Shown here: positions 9,939 through 21,900 of the stretch, in pieces | Layout: every line of letters starts with the position of its first letter | How positions within the stretch are numbered: position 1 is the first letter of the stretch | Assembly: GCA_015680685.1 (NCBI GenBank) | Contig: MNCI01020972.1 | Location: 67,478-131,477, forward strand | Length of the DNA: 64,000 bases | DNA from: Gnetum montanum | Lineage: Eukaryota; Streptophyta; Gnetopsida; Gnetales; Gnetaceae | Reading direction: 5' to 3' | The notes under the pieces: model-generated | The model's database searches: none | Told to the model about the DNA's origin: nothing | What the model saw: only the letters and a program-made list of their open reading frames with translations | Program-made: the position numbers and the translations under genes

Positions 9939-10969
9939 ACCATCATTACTTAGACTTAGGACTACATTTCATTCCCAATTATGTTTATCACTAAAAGTAA
10001 TCAAGGCCTAACAACATCAATTATCATATGCTTCACTTTGGACTAAACCATAGGTGATAAAGCTACCACTAGTCCAAGTGAAAAGACAATGTCCTATGAT
10101 CAATGCTTAACAATATAAATGCTACAACTAGTCACATCCATAGAATTTAACCAAATCGTGTGAGCACTTGTGATTCATATGGTTGCATGTAGGGGTACTT
10201 CCTGCTCATCATATGGTCTTGGAATTTGTTCTTCATGAAAATCTCTTGAAGGATAACTTCTAGCTAATATGGATCATCTTGGACATAAGGAATATCTCGT
10301 GATGGTCCATAATGATTTTTGGATCATGGCTTCTTATTTTATCATTGGATCATAGCCAATTATTGATTCTGATTAACCATTTGATTGTGGTTTGTGCTTA
10401 TACTAAATGTAACATCCCGTTCCCAAGTGTCATGGCAAATATCAAATATATATTATTGATGCATAAATATGGATCATGCAATGACACCCTCGAAAAACTT
10501 GTTTTAAGAGACTATTGCCTAAGGTGCTTTTCGTGTGGGTATGAAAACCTAGGAATAGTCCTAGCTAGTGAGGGCAATGTGGTGTTTCAATACACATAAA
10601 TCATGATATTTAATGATGTTGATAATTTTAAAAGAGCAAAGTTTTAAAATTAAACTTAGAATCTAAGATTATTCACAAAGTAAACTTTAGGAAATGAATT
10701 AACAACTTGGCAAGGAATATTAAATAAAAGTAACTATTCATTAAACAAGTTTTGAAACTAAGCATGTAAAATAATTAGTATCCCAAAGAGAAAATAACAT
10801 AAACTTTTAATACAAACAAAGGGCTTTGTCATTATACTTATTCTCTTAACTGCAAATGAAAAAACACACAACAAAGACTAAAGCGCATAGATATTGGAAT
10901 TATAAAACAAAAGGTTGCAACAAAAGACTTAGCTCAATATAGAGCCCTGGATCTTGTTTGCAAAATTGA
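9939..10969. repeat. Direct duplication, copy 2 (empty site for element A)
   Basis: 1,031 bp matching 1,005-1,814 joined to 9,113-9,332 with scattered substitutions. At 10,746 the sequence reads straight through ttaaacaagttttgaaact with a single ACAAG, so it keeps the pre-insertion state. It begins inside a type-C LTR end (CTCATCA at 10,205-10,211) and ends at gcaaaattga, after which the two copies have unrelated sequence. Confidence 0.92.
10408..10919 (-). mobile_element. Candidate solo LTR (chromovirus-like), copy 2
   Basis: An uninterrupted 512-bp counterpart of 1,473-1,814 + 9,113-9,282, with termini TGTAACATCCC and GGTTGCA (GGTTACA in copy 1). The flanking pentamers CTAAA/ACAAA are only partly alike. 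A 95-codon plus-strand frame across its left part is not considered a gene. Confidence 0.4.
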
Positions 10970-11500
10970 AGGTAATGCAGCAGATTGCCTGACAGCACCA
11001 CGTTATAAATCCAACGTGGCAGCGCCAGGCATGCTTCGCATCAAAGGGAGCAGACTAGATCCAGGAATCACCGGTGATGAAGGTGATGACGGTGAAATTC
11101 ACAGCGTAGAAGGTGTCCATGATGAGGTAACTGGGCCAGTTTGATGCATTTCGTGGTGCCAACGCCTAGGGCAGAATTCACATATTCACTGCAATAGAGC
11201 GTAGCGAGGCCCTGATCTTCGAACCATGTCTGCCAGCGTTGGTGCTAATAGATACGGCCATATACTCCTGTAAACGTCTCCTGCAATTGCAGGCCCTAGT
11301 GACCGACCTCGCAGGAAACCATCCTGTCGTTTTGTGGCAGCCTGCTAGGCCTGGCGTAGCATAATCCTGGCTCGGATATCAGAACGTCAAGGGTAATGGT
11401 TTAACCTGTAGATTCCAACTGTTTGCTTTGGATTCGGAATTGTGTATGGGAGCATGTACAGAAATGCATTAAATCCACAATGCGTATATATTTCATAATC
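10970..11500 (-). other. GC-richer single-copy segment with weak coding character
   Basis: Composition changes sharply from the AT-rich repeats around it and no repeat elsewhere in the window matches. Minus-strand frames give protein-like runs, such as TWFEDQGLATLYCSEYVNSA near 11,190-11,250 and a hydrophobic YLIMDTFYAVNFTVITFITG near 11,080-11,140. They lie in different frames, with a stop nearby. I cannot name a product. Together with the TATA box at 12,453 it may be the remains of a minus-strand host gene. Confidence 0.35.
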
Positions 11501-11506
11501 TCCAAT

Positions 11507-11776
11507 GAAATTTTGTCTGGATCTATACATATAGATTGAAATGGTATCCTTGCCTTGCCTTGACTAGTATTCTTGCTTTGTTTTGGATGTCTGCATTGTA
11601 CGTTATGAAATTTTGTCTTGCCTTGCCTTGACTCGTATTCTTGCTTTGTTCTGGGTGTCTGCATTGCGCATTATGAAATTTTGTCTGGATCTATACATAA
11701 CATTGTAATGGTGGCCTTGCTTTGCCTTGCCTCGCCTCGTATTCTTGCTTTGATCTCGATGATCGCATTGTGCATT
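11507..11776. repeat. Three-copy tandem repeat (units 100, 67 and about 103 bp)
   Basis: Each unit begins gaaattttgtct and contains ttgccttgcct...tattcttgctttg...gcattg. Unit 2 (11,607-11,673) lacks the ggatctatacat block present in units 1 and 3. It lies within the GC-richer island, in a position that could be an intron or spacer. Confidence 0.85.
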
Positions 11777-12085
11777 AAAATTTACCTACCTTTTCCTGTT
11801 CTGAATCCTACCAGAAACTTCATTTCATTGTTAAGTGGGCTGCAGTGAATCAAGATTCATGATTCATGGCATCGGCATGATACAGATCACATAAAACAAG
11901 GGAGTACGAATAAATAAACAAACACACACGGAAAGGGCTCCTTTTGGTAACCGAAGGCCGAAGGGCCAAGTTTGGGTTATACAGAAATCAAGTTTGGAAG
12001 TTTGGGACGGGGCGTGCGAGGAAAACATTGCATTTGCAAGGATTGGCCTTTGGGAGCGTCAAAGGTTCCGCCAAGACTCACACAT

Positions 12086-12503
12086 TCACGCATGTTTATT
12101 GGTCATTGCTGGTTTCTGCTGGTCCGGCAACGTGAACTTCTGTTGGAGCAGCGATGAGACGATGTCCTGCGACACATCCTTCACGCGGACGGCGCATCGC
12201 CCCAGCGACGACTCTCCGAGGCCCTCCGCCTGCACTTGTTGAAGGACCTGCACGGCGTCGATCCAGAGACTTCTCGAGCTCCGGCGCTCCAACTGGTGGC
12301 TGCGCCCGATTCCGACCTCGGCGACGGTGGCGTTGCTGCTGCTGCAACTGCGGCGACTCCACCCTCCGCCTCCGACGCCTCAGCATCGTGGCCCAGACAC
12401 CATTCATCTTCATCTTCGTCTGGGTTGGTTTGGTTTGTTGGATTGGTGCAGGTTCCTTTATAGGCTGCGTCGGACATGGTGGTGCTCTTTGTTCTAGATG
12501 CAT
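12086..12503 (-). pseudogene. GC-rich 5' exon-like ORF, product unknown
   Basis: All three minus-strand frames are open for 70-135 codons because of high GC. The least low-complexity frame holds LWIDAVQVLQQVQAEGLGES and VKDVSQDIVSSLLQQK and ends at a stop near 12,086. Another frame gives an arginine/glutamine-rich 135-residue chain. ATG codons at 12,401-12,413 lie about 45 nt below a TATA box, the usual order for a plant promoter and first exon. Which frame was used cannot be decided by eye. The right border of the island at about 12,546 is the truncation point of Tat-1. Confidence 0.35.
12453..12464 (-). promoter_or_regulatory. TATA-like box of the GC-rich island
   Basis: Minus strand reads CCTATAAAGGAA, followed in that sense by a GC-rich open stretch with ATG codons. 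A candidate promoter only. Confidence 0.35.
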
Positions 12504-12545
12504 CTAATCTCCGACTTACCGTAACATTGAAAAGAAGCATATTGG

Positions 12546-13440
12546 TGGCGCATGGTCCTACAAGAACATGCCAAGCCTAGATCCTCGCATAGTGTAGCAC
12601 AATATCATCCTCAATCCTCACGTAAAACAAGTTAAATAAACAACCCATAAGATTAGGCCTGAGGTGGTGTTGGCAGTCCATGATGAAATCACCAAGCTTT
12701 ACAAAGTTGGTTTCATCCAAGCCATTAACTATGCAGACTAGGTCTCCAACATTGTGGTTGTACCTAAGAAAAATGGGAGAATACACATATGCATAAACTT
12801 CTAGGACCTGAACAAGGTAACCACTAAAGATGACTTTTTATTGCCTAGTATTGATCAATTGGTTAATACATAGCTGGTCATGCCTTGTTGTCCTTCATGG
12901 ATAGGTTCTCTAGATACAACCAAATTCAGATCAATCTAGAGCACCAACTCAGTACAACCTTCATGACCCCCTAGGGTACATTTTGCTATACAATGATGCT
13001 TTTTAGACTAAAGAAGGTAGGAGCAACCTACCAACGCATCATGACGTACATCTTCAATGACTACTTGTTAGACTTGCTCAATAACTACATTTATGACATA
13101 GAAATTAAGTCCAAAATGACACATGATCATGCAAATGACTTAGACCACATACTCAAATGTTGCCTTAAACATGACCTTAGGCTGAATCTTAAGAAGTGTG
13201 TCTTTAGCATCAAGATGGGTTGCATATTAGGTTTCATGGTATTAGGAACAAGCATACACATAGATCCTCATAAGGTTAAATCCATCATCAACTTAGCACC
13301 ACTAACTAACCTTAAGGAGCTACATGGGTACAAGGCAGATTGTAACTCATATGTTAGTTTATCACACAGTTGATTGATAAGCTACAGCCAATGCAATACT
13401 TGCTCAAAAATGAAGTCCACTTGGAGTGGACAGCTTAATG
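12546..13440 (+). pseudogene. Tat-1 reverse transcriptase remnant
   Basis: Would copy element RNA into DNA. Visible in order are WSYKNMPSLDP at the truncated start, EITKLYKVGFIQ, VVVPKKNGRIHICINF (fingers), DLNKVTTKDDFLLPSIDQLV, and LFRLKKVGATYQRIMTYIF (thumb side). Then comes YIYDIEIKS, where the catalytic YVDDI motif has lost its first aspartate, then LRLNLKKCVF and INLAPLTNLKELHG. At least five in-frame stops, so inactive. Close relative of the Tat-2 RT on the other strand (44,360-43,380). Confidence 0.88.
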
Positions 13441-14400
13441 CAGGTATTTGACAACCTTAAATAGAAACTAGCTCAACTTCCAATAGTCTACCCTCCATAA
13501 GGAGATAAACCCTTTTACATCTACCTTGCAACTTCTGACACATCCATCACTTCTCTAATCTATCAAAAGTGAGACGATGGCTCAGAGGTCCCTATATACT
13601 ATTTAAGCCATGCATTAGTGGTCCATGAAGCAAATACAATGATGTGAAAAAGAACTACCTCATCTTAGTCTTTGCACTTAAGAAGTGGAGGCATTATCTC
13701 TTCCGCAACCAGGTAAACATCATCTACAAAAGCAGTGTACTCTAAATAATCACAACAAACATTTACACAAGTAGTCAAATCGCATGGTGGAAAGCAATGA
13801 CCGTGGATTTTGACCTACATTATATAGCACAAGCATCAACCAAAGATCAAGCAATAGCCACATAACTAATGGCTTTACTCATAAATGATCAAGTAATGAT
13901 AGATCCAGAATTTCTGAATGAGCATGTTAGTGACATAAGCCAAGTGCCTACCAACTTTGAGGCAATTCTACACTTTAATGGCTCTTCAACCTCTCAAAGG
14001 GGTAGTGTCACTATTGTTATCATGCTTCCCTCCAAGGAGATCTAACCCTTTGCTTATCATTTTACATTCCCTTGCACTAATAATGTAGCAAAGTACAAAG
14101 GTCTCCTTAGAGGTCTTATAGCAACTTGCAACCTAGAAATCTGAAACCTAGTAATCCAAGGTGATTTGCAGTTAGTCATCAACCAAGTTACAAAGGTATA
14201 TGCTTGTCAAGCACAACATTCACAACCTTACTATAACTTGGTGAAGCATTTTCTCTAATGGTTTGCAACTGTAGATATCCAACACATTCCCTACAACGAA
14301 AATGCTATTGCCAATACATTAGCCACATTAGCCATAAGCATTGCACCTAACATGTTTCATGCCTTGCTTACCTCAATAACGGATTGCACCAAACCTATCA
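13441..14400 (+). pseudogene. Tat-1 RNase H and second (archaeal-type) RNase H remnants
   Basis: After RT come the decayed standard RNase H (LVFALKKWRHYLF...WWKAMTVDFDLHYI, to about 13,830) and a second RNase H-like domain. The latter includes AILHFNGSSTSQRGS (catalytic aspartate apparently changed to Asn), NNVAKYKGLLRGL, IQGDLQLVINQVTKVY and DIQHIPYNENAIANTLATLA (to about 14,330). A second RNase H between the usual one and integrase is a hallmark of the Tat lineage. Stops are frequent. Confidence 0.85.
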
Positions 14401-14514
14401 TGCAAGTAACTGACATTGCATCCATAGCCACAACAAGCACAGCACACGCACAAGAGTGGTCTAATGACATCAAGTCATACTTTCAACAAGGTGAACCCCC
14501 ACAATATCTAACCA

Positions 14515-15690
14515 CTACCTAGAAGGATGTAGTGTGAAAATGGTGATGGCAATATGTCATTGTAGGTGATGGCACACTATGTCATAGATCCTATGATGGC
14601 ATACTGCTAACCTGTGTTAGCAACAATGAAGCACAAACGATCATCAATCAAGTACACAAGGGACTATGTGGAGGCCACATAGCAGCCATGGCAATAACAT
14701 CAAAAATCAAATGCTTAGTCTACTATTGTCCTTACTTGGAGTGCAATTGCATTTCCAAGGTCAACACATGTGATGTGTATCAATAGCATGGCAACTTAAT
14801 GCACGTGCAACACACTAAATTGCATACCATGTAGATCATGTGGCCATTCCAATGTTGGGAGTTGGATATCATAGTGCCCATCACACCTAAGTCCTCTGCA
14901 AGACATAGCTTCATCATAACTACAACAAAATATTTTACCAAATTGGTTGAAGCTATTCCCCTTAGGAGGACGACATCACAGTAGGTCTACAAATTCATCC
15001 TTGACAATATGGTGACCTAATTTGGCCTATCCATGACTATTATCATAAACAACATGTCATAGTTTAGTAGTGCAAAGACCAAATCCTTCTATAAATACCT
15101 CAGCATCAAGCATTTGTTTCCATTGCCATACTACTTGTAGGCGAATGGCCAAGCTAAGGCCACAAAAAAGGTGATTGTCAACCTTCTAAAGAAGATGCTT
15201 AGTAGTAGCAAATGATGATGGCATGAGTAGCTAGTCTACGCTACCACACCATGTGTAGAATAACAATAAGTAAAATGTCTTATAGCCTTGTATATGGGTT
15301 TGAAGTAAATTTTCCTCTTGAATTGTAGGTCCCATCACTCTATGTAATCCTCTCGAGCTTCATTGACGAGGCTCAAAACAACGAGTTGATAACCATTAAC
15401 CTAAACTCTATAGAGGAGGAGTACATGCAGATGCTTGATCACATCGAATGGTACCAAGGAAAGCAATGGTAAAAGCACTGCCATAATTAGCATCAACACC
15501 TGATCAAGAAAGGTGATTTAGTTATCAAGGCTATTTTTGAACCTATAGATAAATTCTTAGCCAACTGGGAATGGCCTTTCTTGGTCACTGAGGCCTATGA
15601 CAATGGAGCATTCAAGCTTCCTAATCTAAATAGTAATGAGTTTGCCAATTCAACCAACCATTCATACTTGAAGCTATACTATGCCTAGCA
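14515..15690 (+). pseudogene. Tat-1 integrase remnant
   Basis: Would insert the DNA copy into the genome. The N-terminal zinc-binding region is recognisable (VHKGLCGGHIAAMAI, YYCPYLECNC, VNTCDVYQ). The core follows as WELDIIVPITPKSSARHSF, FGLSMTIIINN and ANGQAKATKKVIVNLLKKML. In the last, the third catalytic residue (E in NGQAEA/T) is Lys, a G-to-A change. Several stops occur. The C-terminal part fades by about 15,690. Confidence 0.85.
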
Positions 15691-15714
15691 TGTAGCATTG
15701 CATCAATGAAAAAG

Positions 15715-16075
15715 TGAGGTAAGTAATAGTCTACTATGACTATGAACTGGCATAGCTTGTCCTTGGGCTACGATGTTAAATTGGCACCCACAGCACACCC
15801 ATCTGTTAGGATGTTAAACTAACACAACAAGTCTGCTATGAATATAAACTAGCATAGCTTGTCTTTACATCATGACATTAAAATGACACAACATCCATCA
15901 TCTGCTATAATGTTAAACTAGCACATAATAGTTTGCTAAGACTATAAACTAGCACATCATGGTCTATTAGAACCTTAAACTAGGTTCATGGTTTACTAGG
16001 ATCTTAAAGTAGCATAGCATGCAATCTACTAGGACCTTAAACTAGGTTCGCAGTTTAGCATGCACATCCCAACAC
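15715..16075. repeat. Short-repeat array around TTAAACTAGCA (Tat 3' region)
   Basis: At least nine irregular units of about 30-45 bp carry (g)ttaaactagca or ataaactagca next to tctactatga/tctgctatga. The complement of the same core (tgctagttta...tagtaga) forms arrays in Tat-2 at 40,695-40,990, 44,466-44,650 and 49,810-50,010. Confidence 0.8.
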
Positions 16076-17640
16076 ACATAATTCTATAGACAAGCTAGCA
16101 TGAATACTTCCCATCATCTATCACCTACCCACATCTTAATGGCCTAGGTAGGGTAGTCTGTTACAATTCTAGAATGAAGTTTATGTTGTTAAGAAAGAAA
16201 CTCTAGAACATTTGTAGCATCACCACCCTTGGCATTTTGGTGATCCTCAAGACATGCCCTTGGATATTTTGCTAACCTTTTGGAGTTACTACCACCATCA
16301 CCAATAATATTATCCCCAAGCTATGTTGATAGCATCATTAGCATTGGGTGTTTCATTATTGGTCAGAGCTCTCACTGTTAGCACCATCCATAAGAGTCCT
16401 AGCAATACTATGGCCTAGCCACAACACTGCCATCCTCTAACCCTCACCATTACCTAGGCTTGGAAGTGCATACAACAATGTGACTTCCTATTGTCTTACT
16501 GGATTTCCAAGTTCTTGTCCTTGGTGTGGAGTCTTGAGCACCTACATCGCCATCATCCTTAGGCATCTTACTAGCCTCCTTGGGGTGCTCACTTCCAGTG
16601 TCGCTGTTGGAGCTTTTACAGCCTTCTAGCTCCAACATTCTCACTAGCCTTCCTACTTTGGCACTACAAGCTCTTACAAATGGTATAGCACTCATGGCAC
16701 TTGTAGTGCACTTGCAACCAGAAATTTGCTCTTATCTCTCATGGTGTGTGGTTGTTTTCTTATTTCCTCTACTTTATGTTTGTAGGACAAAGCCCTAAAG
16801 GTGGTTGTTCAAAGGCATATTTTATTGCAATGGCAAGGCATCACATTAATTCAATTCACTTAGTTGAACTCACCAAGCTAATAGAGAGTGCATGTTCCTA
16901 TTATCCTTCTATAGCCTACTCACATTTGTCCCTCCACCTTACCTTTTCCCACCTTTTCTATAAGCTTCTTCGATGTGTATAGCACCCTTCTTTCAGTCGA
17001 CCACAAAACCTATGATGGATGTGACACAACTGATTCCATGGGAAGCCTCTATGGGCTAGTCAAAGCCCAACCAAATGTAAGAGAACTCATTCCTATGATG
17101 AAACACCTGTCCTATAGTTGCAATGTGGTTGCCTCTAAGCAAAGCCTATCGAGTGGCACACAGTCCACTCAATGATAAGCATGCTAAAACTAGCATTTCA
17201 TTAAGAAAAAATCATAAATCTCAAAAAAAAAGAAATAAAGGGAGAAAAAGGGTTAAAATATACTCCAAATAAAAATCTAGCAAAGCTAAAATTTTGCAAT
17301 CAATCCAACCCTAAGTTGGCAATGACCTTTTCATAAGCACTCTGACAAGAGGCCAACATGTTAGGGGTAAGCCATGTTGGTGCTATGGGTGAAGGCCCTC
17401 TCACAAGCACTTTGAAAAGAGGCCATTGTTTCGATAACAAGCCATCCTAGTGCCATGATCATAGTTAGTCATGCTAACTCCACATCTTACATCATGATAC
17501 ATCATTTACATCTCATTTCTCCCTTGCTATCCCCAAGAGAGTTCCCTACACCCATTACCTGTAGCATGTTGTAGCCCTTAGCACTCTTGAGCTTGAAAAA
17601 GCATCATCTGATCAAGTACTAATGAGTGATATTGGTGTTG
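16076..17640 (-). pseudogene. Tat-1 antisense ORF remnant between pol and 3' LTR
   Basis: Reads opposite to the element. The clearest frame (16,695-16,450, 81 residues) has a charged, Ser/Thr-rich stretch KDDGDVGAQDSTPRT. The equivalent antisense region of Tat-2 (about 40,270, plus strand) reads SDDDASAQESLPKAN, and DNA similarity continues beyond it to about 16,180/40,600. Antisense ORFs between pol and the 3' LTR are known in plant Tat elements such as Grande and RIRE2. The function is unknown and I cannot name a domain. A short tandem pair (about 17,310-17,460, units with agaggcca) follows. Confidence 0.5.
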
Positions 17641-17699
17641 TGTCAGCTATGGTGTTTCAAGTTCTTTGTCGACATCTCATACGCCACTCCTCCAAATGT

Positions 17700-17716
17700 C
17701 AACAAAGAGGAGTTAG
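17700..17716 (+). promoter_or_regulatory. Polypurine tract of Tat-1
   Basis: caacaaagaggagttag immediately precedes the LTR start TGAAACAC. It is aligned with Tat-2's minus-strand gacaaagaggggccat at the same place. Confidence 0.75.
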
Positions 17717-18481
17717 TGAAACACTACCAAATTCAGGCAACGACACTTCAATGGAAAATTTGTCTAAGTGTCAACATAAGGTAAATTTTTTTTATTTGTT
17801 TGGCCCATGATCCCACTATTGGGGCTACACTCTAGAGCATAGCCAACATAGCTAGTGTAGCATGCAACATAGAACCAAATCTAGAAAATTTTCTAACTAT
17901 CAAGTAGGAGCTACAAAAATTTTTCTAACTGTCTTGCTATGCTCCCATTTTTCTTGCTATGCCCTTGAGCAACACTTTGATGGCTAGTTTGCACTAGTGT
18001 TGAGCTAGAAGTTATCAAGCTAGAGGAGGCATTTGGTAGATTTTCTAACTCCTAAGGCTACCCCTACTACTACAGTCCCAAGCATAGCTAGTGTAGCAAG
18101 AACAAGGATTGCAATATTTGCCAAAGTTTTCTAAGTATCCATGCTACACATGGTCCCATCCAACTATGCTCATAAGTGTAGCAACATTGGACTTCAATTT
18201 TTTGCAAAATTTGCATAACTGTTGGGCTACGCTCTAGAGTGTAGCTAGTGTAGAAACATGGAACTACCTATAAAAGATTTCAAAGCTTAACATAGATCTT
18301 CATTCTAGCTCTAGCACTCCTTTGACAAGTAGCATCAGCAACTTGCACTTTCTTTACATCCCCTATGTTCCAAAATTGTACCTACACTTGATCCCATCTG
18401 AAAGAGAGCGTAGTCCCACAACATAGCCTCCAAATTACACTATTTTGCACTATTTGTAGATATGTTTTGGTATTTTTCAAC
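17717..18481 (+). mobile_element. Tat-1 3' LTR, first part
   Basis: Begins TGAAACACTACC, like the Tat-2 LTR (TGAAACACCATA on its strand). It contains several ctacrct...tagtgtagc palindromic stretches (17,820-18,250) and is broken by element B at the TCAAC duplication. It continues at 35,065. Confidence 0.8.
18477..18481. repeat. Target-site duplication of element B, left
   Basis: TCAAC, identical to 35,060-35,064. Confidence 0.93.
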
Positions 18482-19260
18482 TAATGAGCCGCGATATTGT
18501 GTACATGATATCATGGTCTACCTCAATTTCTATAAATAAGAGGTGGATTTCCTTGTTCTAGGTAGTAAGACTTAGATCCTTAGCTAAACTCTTGCAATTC
18601 TACCATTCCAGAGTTAGAATAATTTCCATGTGCCTATAGTAGGAGTCTTAAAGTGAACGGATCTTTATTTGAGCAAATTATACCTAAGCACACATTTGTG
18701 TATGGCAATAAAGACGAACTTTATGATAAACCTTGCAACATACAAATTAAGCTAAATAGTAATTAATTATTGTTGAATTTTTAAATGCTTTCCTAGTTAA
18801 TTAATCTCTCTCTCAACCCTTGACTCTCCTAGTGAAGTACACTCAGTATGACTGCTTTGAGCATGTGTGTAGCGCTTGGTAACCTAATAACGAGTAGCAT
18901 TTGGTAATCTCAGTAGCGTTGCACTAGTTTAGGATGTGTGCAGTAAGTGGGAACATATATTTTTGTTAGGACAATTAGAACTTAGTTAGTGGATAGTTAA
19001 TGAAAGTTAGTCACTTAGTTCTCCTTACCTTCCCCATTAGCATAAGACATTTAAAAGATAAAAGTTATAAAAATCATGTACCTCAAGCTTACTTAACCAT
19101 ACAACCGTGACAATACAAGTAAGTTTGGAAAGACAACGATTGATTAAACCTGATTGTTCCATTAAGGCACATAAGCACTTAGTCCTTGGAGTTTGATCGG
19201 ATCGTGCATGAAACACTTGTATTTGTATGGTTGAGTGTAGGGGTACCTCGTCACTCATCA
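18482..19260 (+). mobile_element. Element B 5' LTR
   Basis: Starts TAATGAG (first G mutated) and ends CACTCATCA; aligns with 34,280-35,059. It is adjacent to the primer-binding site. Confidence 0.92.
18489..18540 (+). promoter_or_regulatory. U3 palindromes and TATA box, element B 5' LTR
   Basis: Decayed GATATTGTG/GATATCATG units are followed by tataaataag at 18,531. There are fewer intact GATATCGC units than in A and E, consistent with CpG loss. Confidence 0.55.
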
Positions 19261-19261
19261 T

Positions 19262-19279
19262 TGGCATTATTGCTGGGGA
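19262..19279 (+). promoter_or_regulatory. Primer-binding site of element B (tRNA-Asp type, mutated)
   Basis: tggcattattgctgggga, one base after the LTR. It aligns with the tRNA-Asp-complementary site of element A with several transitions. Confidence 0.75.
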
Positions 19280-19405
19280 CTTAGTTGTTTGTGCGCTACA
19301 TAGAACATAGGAAATAATTTATATTGTTGGGATGCTAGAATGAACCTTTAAGGTTAATGAAGCAAAGATAAGACAATGGTAAATCACACACTGAACAAGA
19401 CGAAA

Positions 19406-21900
19406 ATGTCTTCTTCTTCACATAAGAGCACTTCACCGCCTAGGACTAACACAAGAGACAGTTGGCAACATAACATACATAACCAAGATCCACTAGTTCC
19501 TCAATAGTTTCAGGTAGTATATACTCATCACAATGAGTATGTGCCCGATTTCACCTTTATCCTTCACTAAGATGAATAGCTATGTTGGAGAGATTTGGAA
19601 GGTAACATAGTGTTGCCTCTAGACCGATCAGTCACCAACATGATCCTTCGTGCTCTCACATGAATAGGCATGCTTATTTTATATGTGGAATACATTGCAT
19701 GTGATTATGACACAAGGGACTATCATCCCACATAAGCACAACATCAACGAGACTTGTGACAGGAGAGTTACCACACATCCTTGAAGGGTAAATGGCCCCA
19801 TAATGCCTTGCATGTTTTAAGAAAAATTGGGGATGGTAAACCGGTTTCAATTGGTTCCCCACCAAATGATGTTCCCCCTCCTAACGATGTTCAGGAGGTG
19901 ATGTATTATAACCTCCACTCCACAATTCACAACCCTGGTTTTGATCCCCAAGAACACGAAGTGTTGAACGAGGAAACATAAATACATGATAAGGGCAAAC
20001 ATTCTGATTATAATCACGATCAAGGCCAAGACCACTGAAGAGAAGGTAGAAAACATCGTCATGGAAATGGTTCTCCTTCTTCTTCACCTTCATCATCACA
20101 TTCACCCTCTCCTTCAATGTCCAGATGTAGTCATAAGGAAACTAACTATGAGGATAAATGAAAACATAGTGAAAAACTCTGATGAGACAATCAAGAACAA
20201 GGACAAGGGCACTCTAGGGAATCATGTAGACATCATAGATGCTATGAATGATATGACCATGAAGAACCCCTACTCACAACCAGAAGCATGTTGGATATAA
20301 TGGAGGCTGTAAGAGTTTCAACAAGGCACCAAAAGGATAGTAGGATCAAGAGGTTAGACATGAAAAATATCCCATGATTTTAAGGGGGATACAACAATGA
20401 TCCTCAAAATCACTTACAAGCATTCCACGATGCATGTGCCTTGCAAAACATCGAGAATGAATGGCAAAAACTGAAGTTGTTCTCAAGGATACTAGTAAAA
20501 GAAGCAGAAAGTTGGTACTGGTCCTTGGAACGGGAATCCAATCGAAGGTGGAGTACAATGTTAGAACTATTTAATGATAAGTACCAAACATATTCCTAAG
20601 TGTCTAACCTGCAGAAGAAAATCCAATAATGGAAGCAAGAAAATCATGAACCCTTGGATGCTGCCATGGGTTGCTATTATGCACTATTACATCATTGCCT
20701 GAGCCATGGTTATTCGCAACAGGATTAACTATGCCATCTCGTGGATGGACTTAGGTATGAAACAAGGATAACCCTTGGAATGTATGCCCAAGGGAGATTA
20801 TCAGAGCTTAGGTCTCATCAGGTTCATAGATTACTAGATCAAGTAGCCAAGGAAGAAGGGGAGCTATGTAAGAGAGAAAGTGCGAAAGAGTACAACCAAG
20901 ATCCTTCCCTCCGAAAAAGGGAGTGAGATTCTATGAGGAGGAGGAAGAGTCACCACTCAAAGAGATGGTGAATAGGAAAAATTTGTCACTCCAAAAGTTA
21001 ACAACAGAAGTATCGACAAAGGTAGACCAAATGTGGGACTCCCTGGATAGTAGGTTTGAAACTATTCTCAAAATCGTAGAGGAGTCTAGGGAGAAAGGTA
21101 GTGAGTATGATGAAAAGAAAAAGAGAGAAGTGGACAATGCATGTAACAAAGGTAAGGGTAAAATGGCCATCACTAAAGATGTTGTGGATTCAAATATGGA
21201 CAATGACGATGGATGTGAGATATGTCAATATGACCATCCTAAGGGATGTTGCCCAGTAATCTCACATCTACAAGATTCTGGGGTGTATGCACTCAACCCA
21301 CAACTTAACAAATGGTAAGCACCCCAACGGTTACCTTATCTACAAGGTAATCCAAGGTAGTTTCACCAACCTTTAACATATTATCCAAGTGGAACTCCAC
21401 CATAGCCTATTGAGCAACATCAATAGTGGCAATACCCATAGTCATTGGGGATGCCACCACCAAGGCAACAATACCCCTATTGATAACTAGATCCATATGG
21501 CTACTACGTGTAGCAGCCAATCTCTCCATGTGACTCTGTTGGTCACGTGACACCACAACATCACTACCAAGTTTAGGAGTACTATAGGACTCCTTCTCCT
21601 AGGGGAGATAACCCACACACGTACCATCCTCCAAATCCATCCACAACTCTCACACCGATAGCTCTATTACCACCCACTCCAGCAATGCAAGGGGAACTCC
21701 CCACTTAACTGCAGCAACTCAATGTCACGAGGGCTATGAATCCTCAACGTGCATTTGGTTCTAACAAATTTATGAAGAAAATACCTTTCTTCAAAACCAA
21801 CAGTCCAACCAAGCCCTCACAATCACAAGTGGTTGAACATCTGAACACTTCTCTATCAAATAAGGCTTCAGAGCTTTCTTCAAACCAAACACCAAGCTCA
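19406..21900 (+). pseudogene. Element B gag remnant
   Basis: Same protein as in A and E. The start MSSSSHKSTSPPRTN at 19,406 is followed by CDYDTRDYHPT, SIGSPPNDVPPPNDV (about 19,850) and LLHHCLSHGYSQQ (about 20,690). Next come a helical QGRLSELRSHQVHRLLDQ segment and the zinc knuckle CEICQYDHPKGCCP (about 21,213), then a proline-rich tail. The longest open pieces are 20,923-21,318 (131 residues) and 21,736-22,086, where gag grades into protease. Multiple stops. Confidence 0.85.

Noticed and set aside
12154-12507. Plus-strand open frames in the GC-rich island
   Set aside because: High GC makes all six frames open. The TATA box and the least low-complexity frame are on the minus strand.
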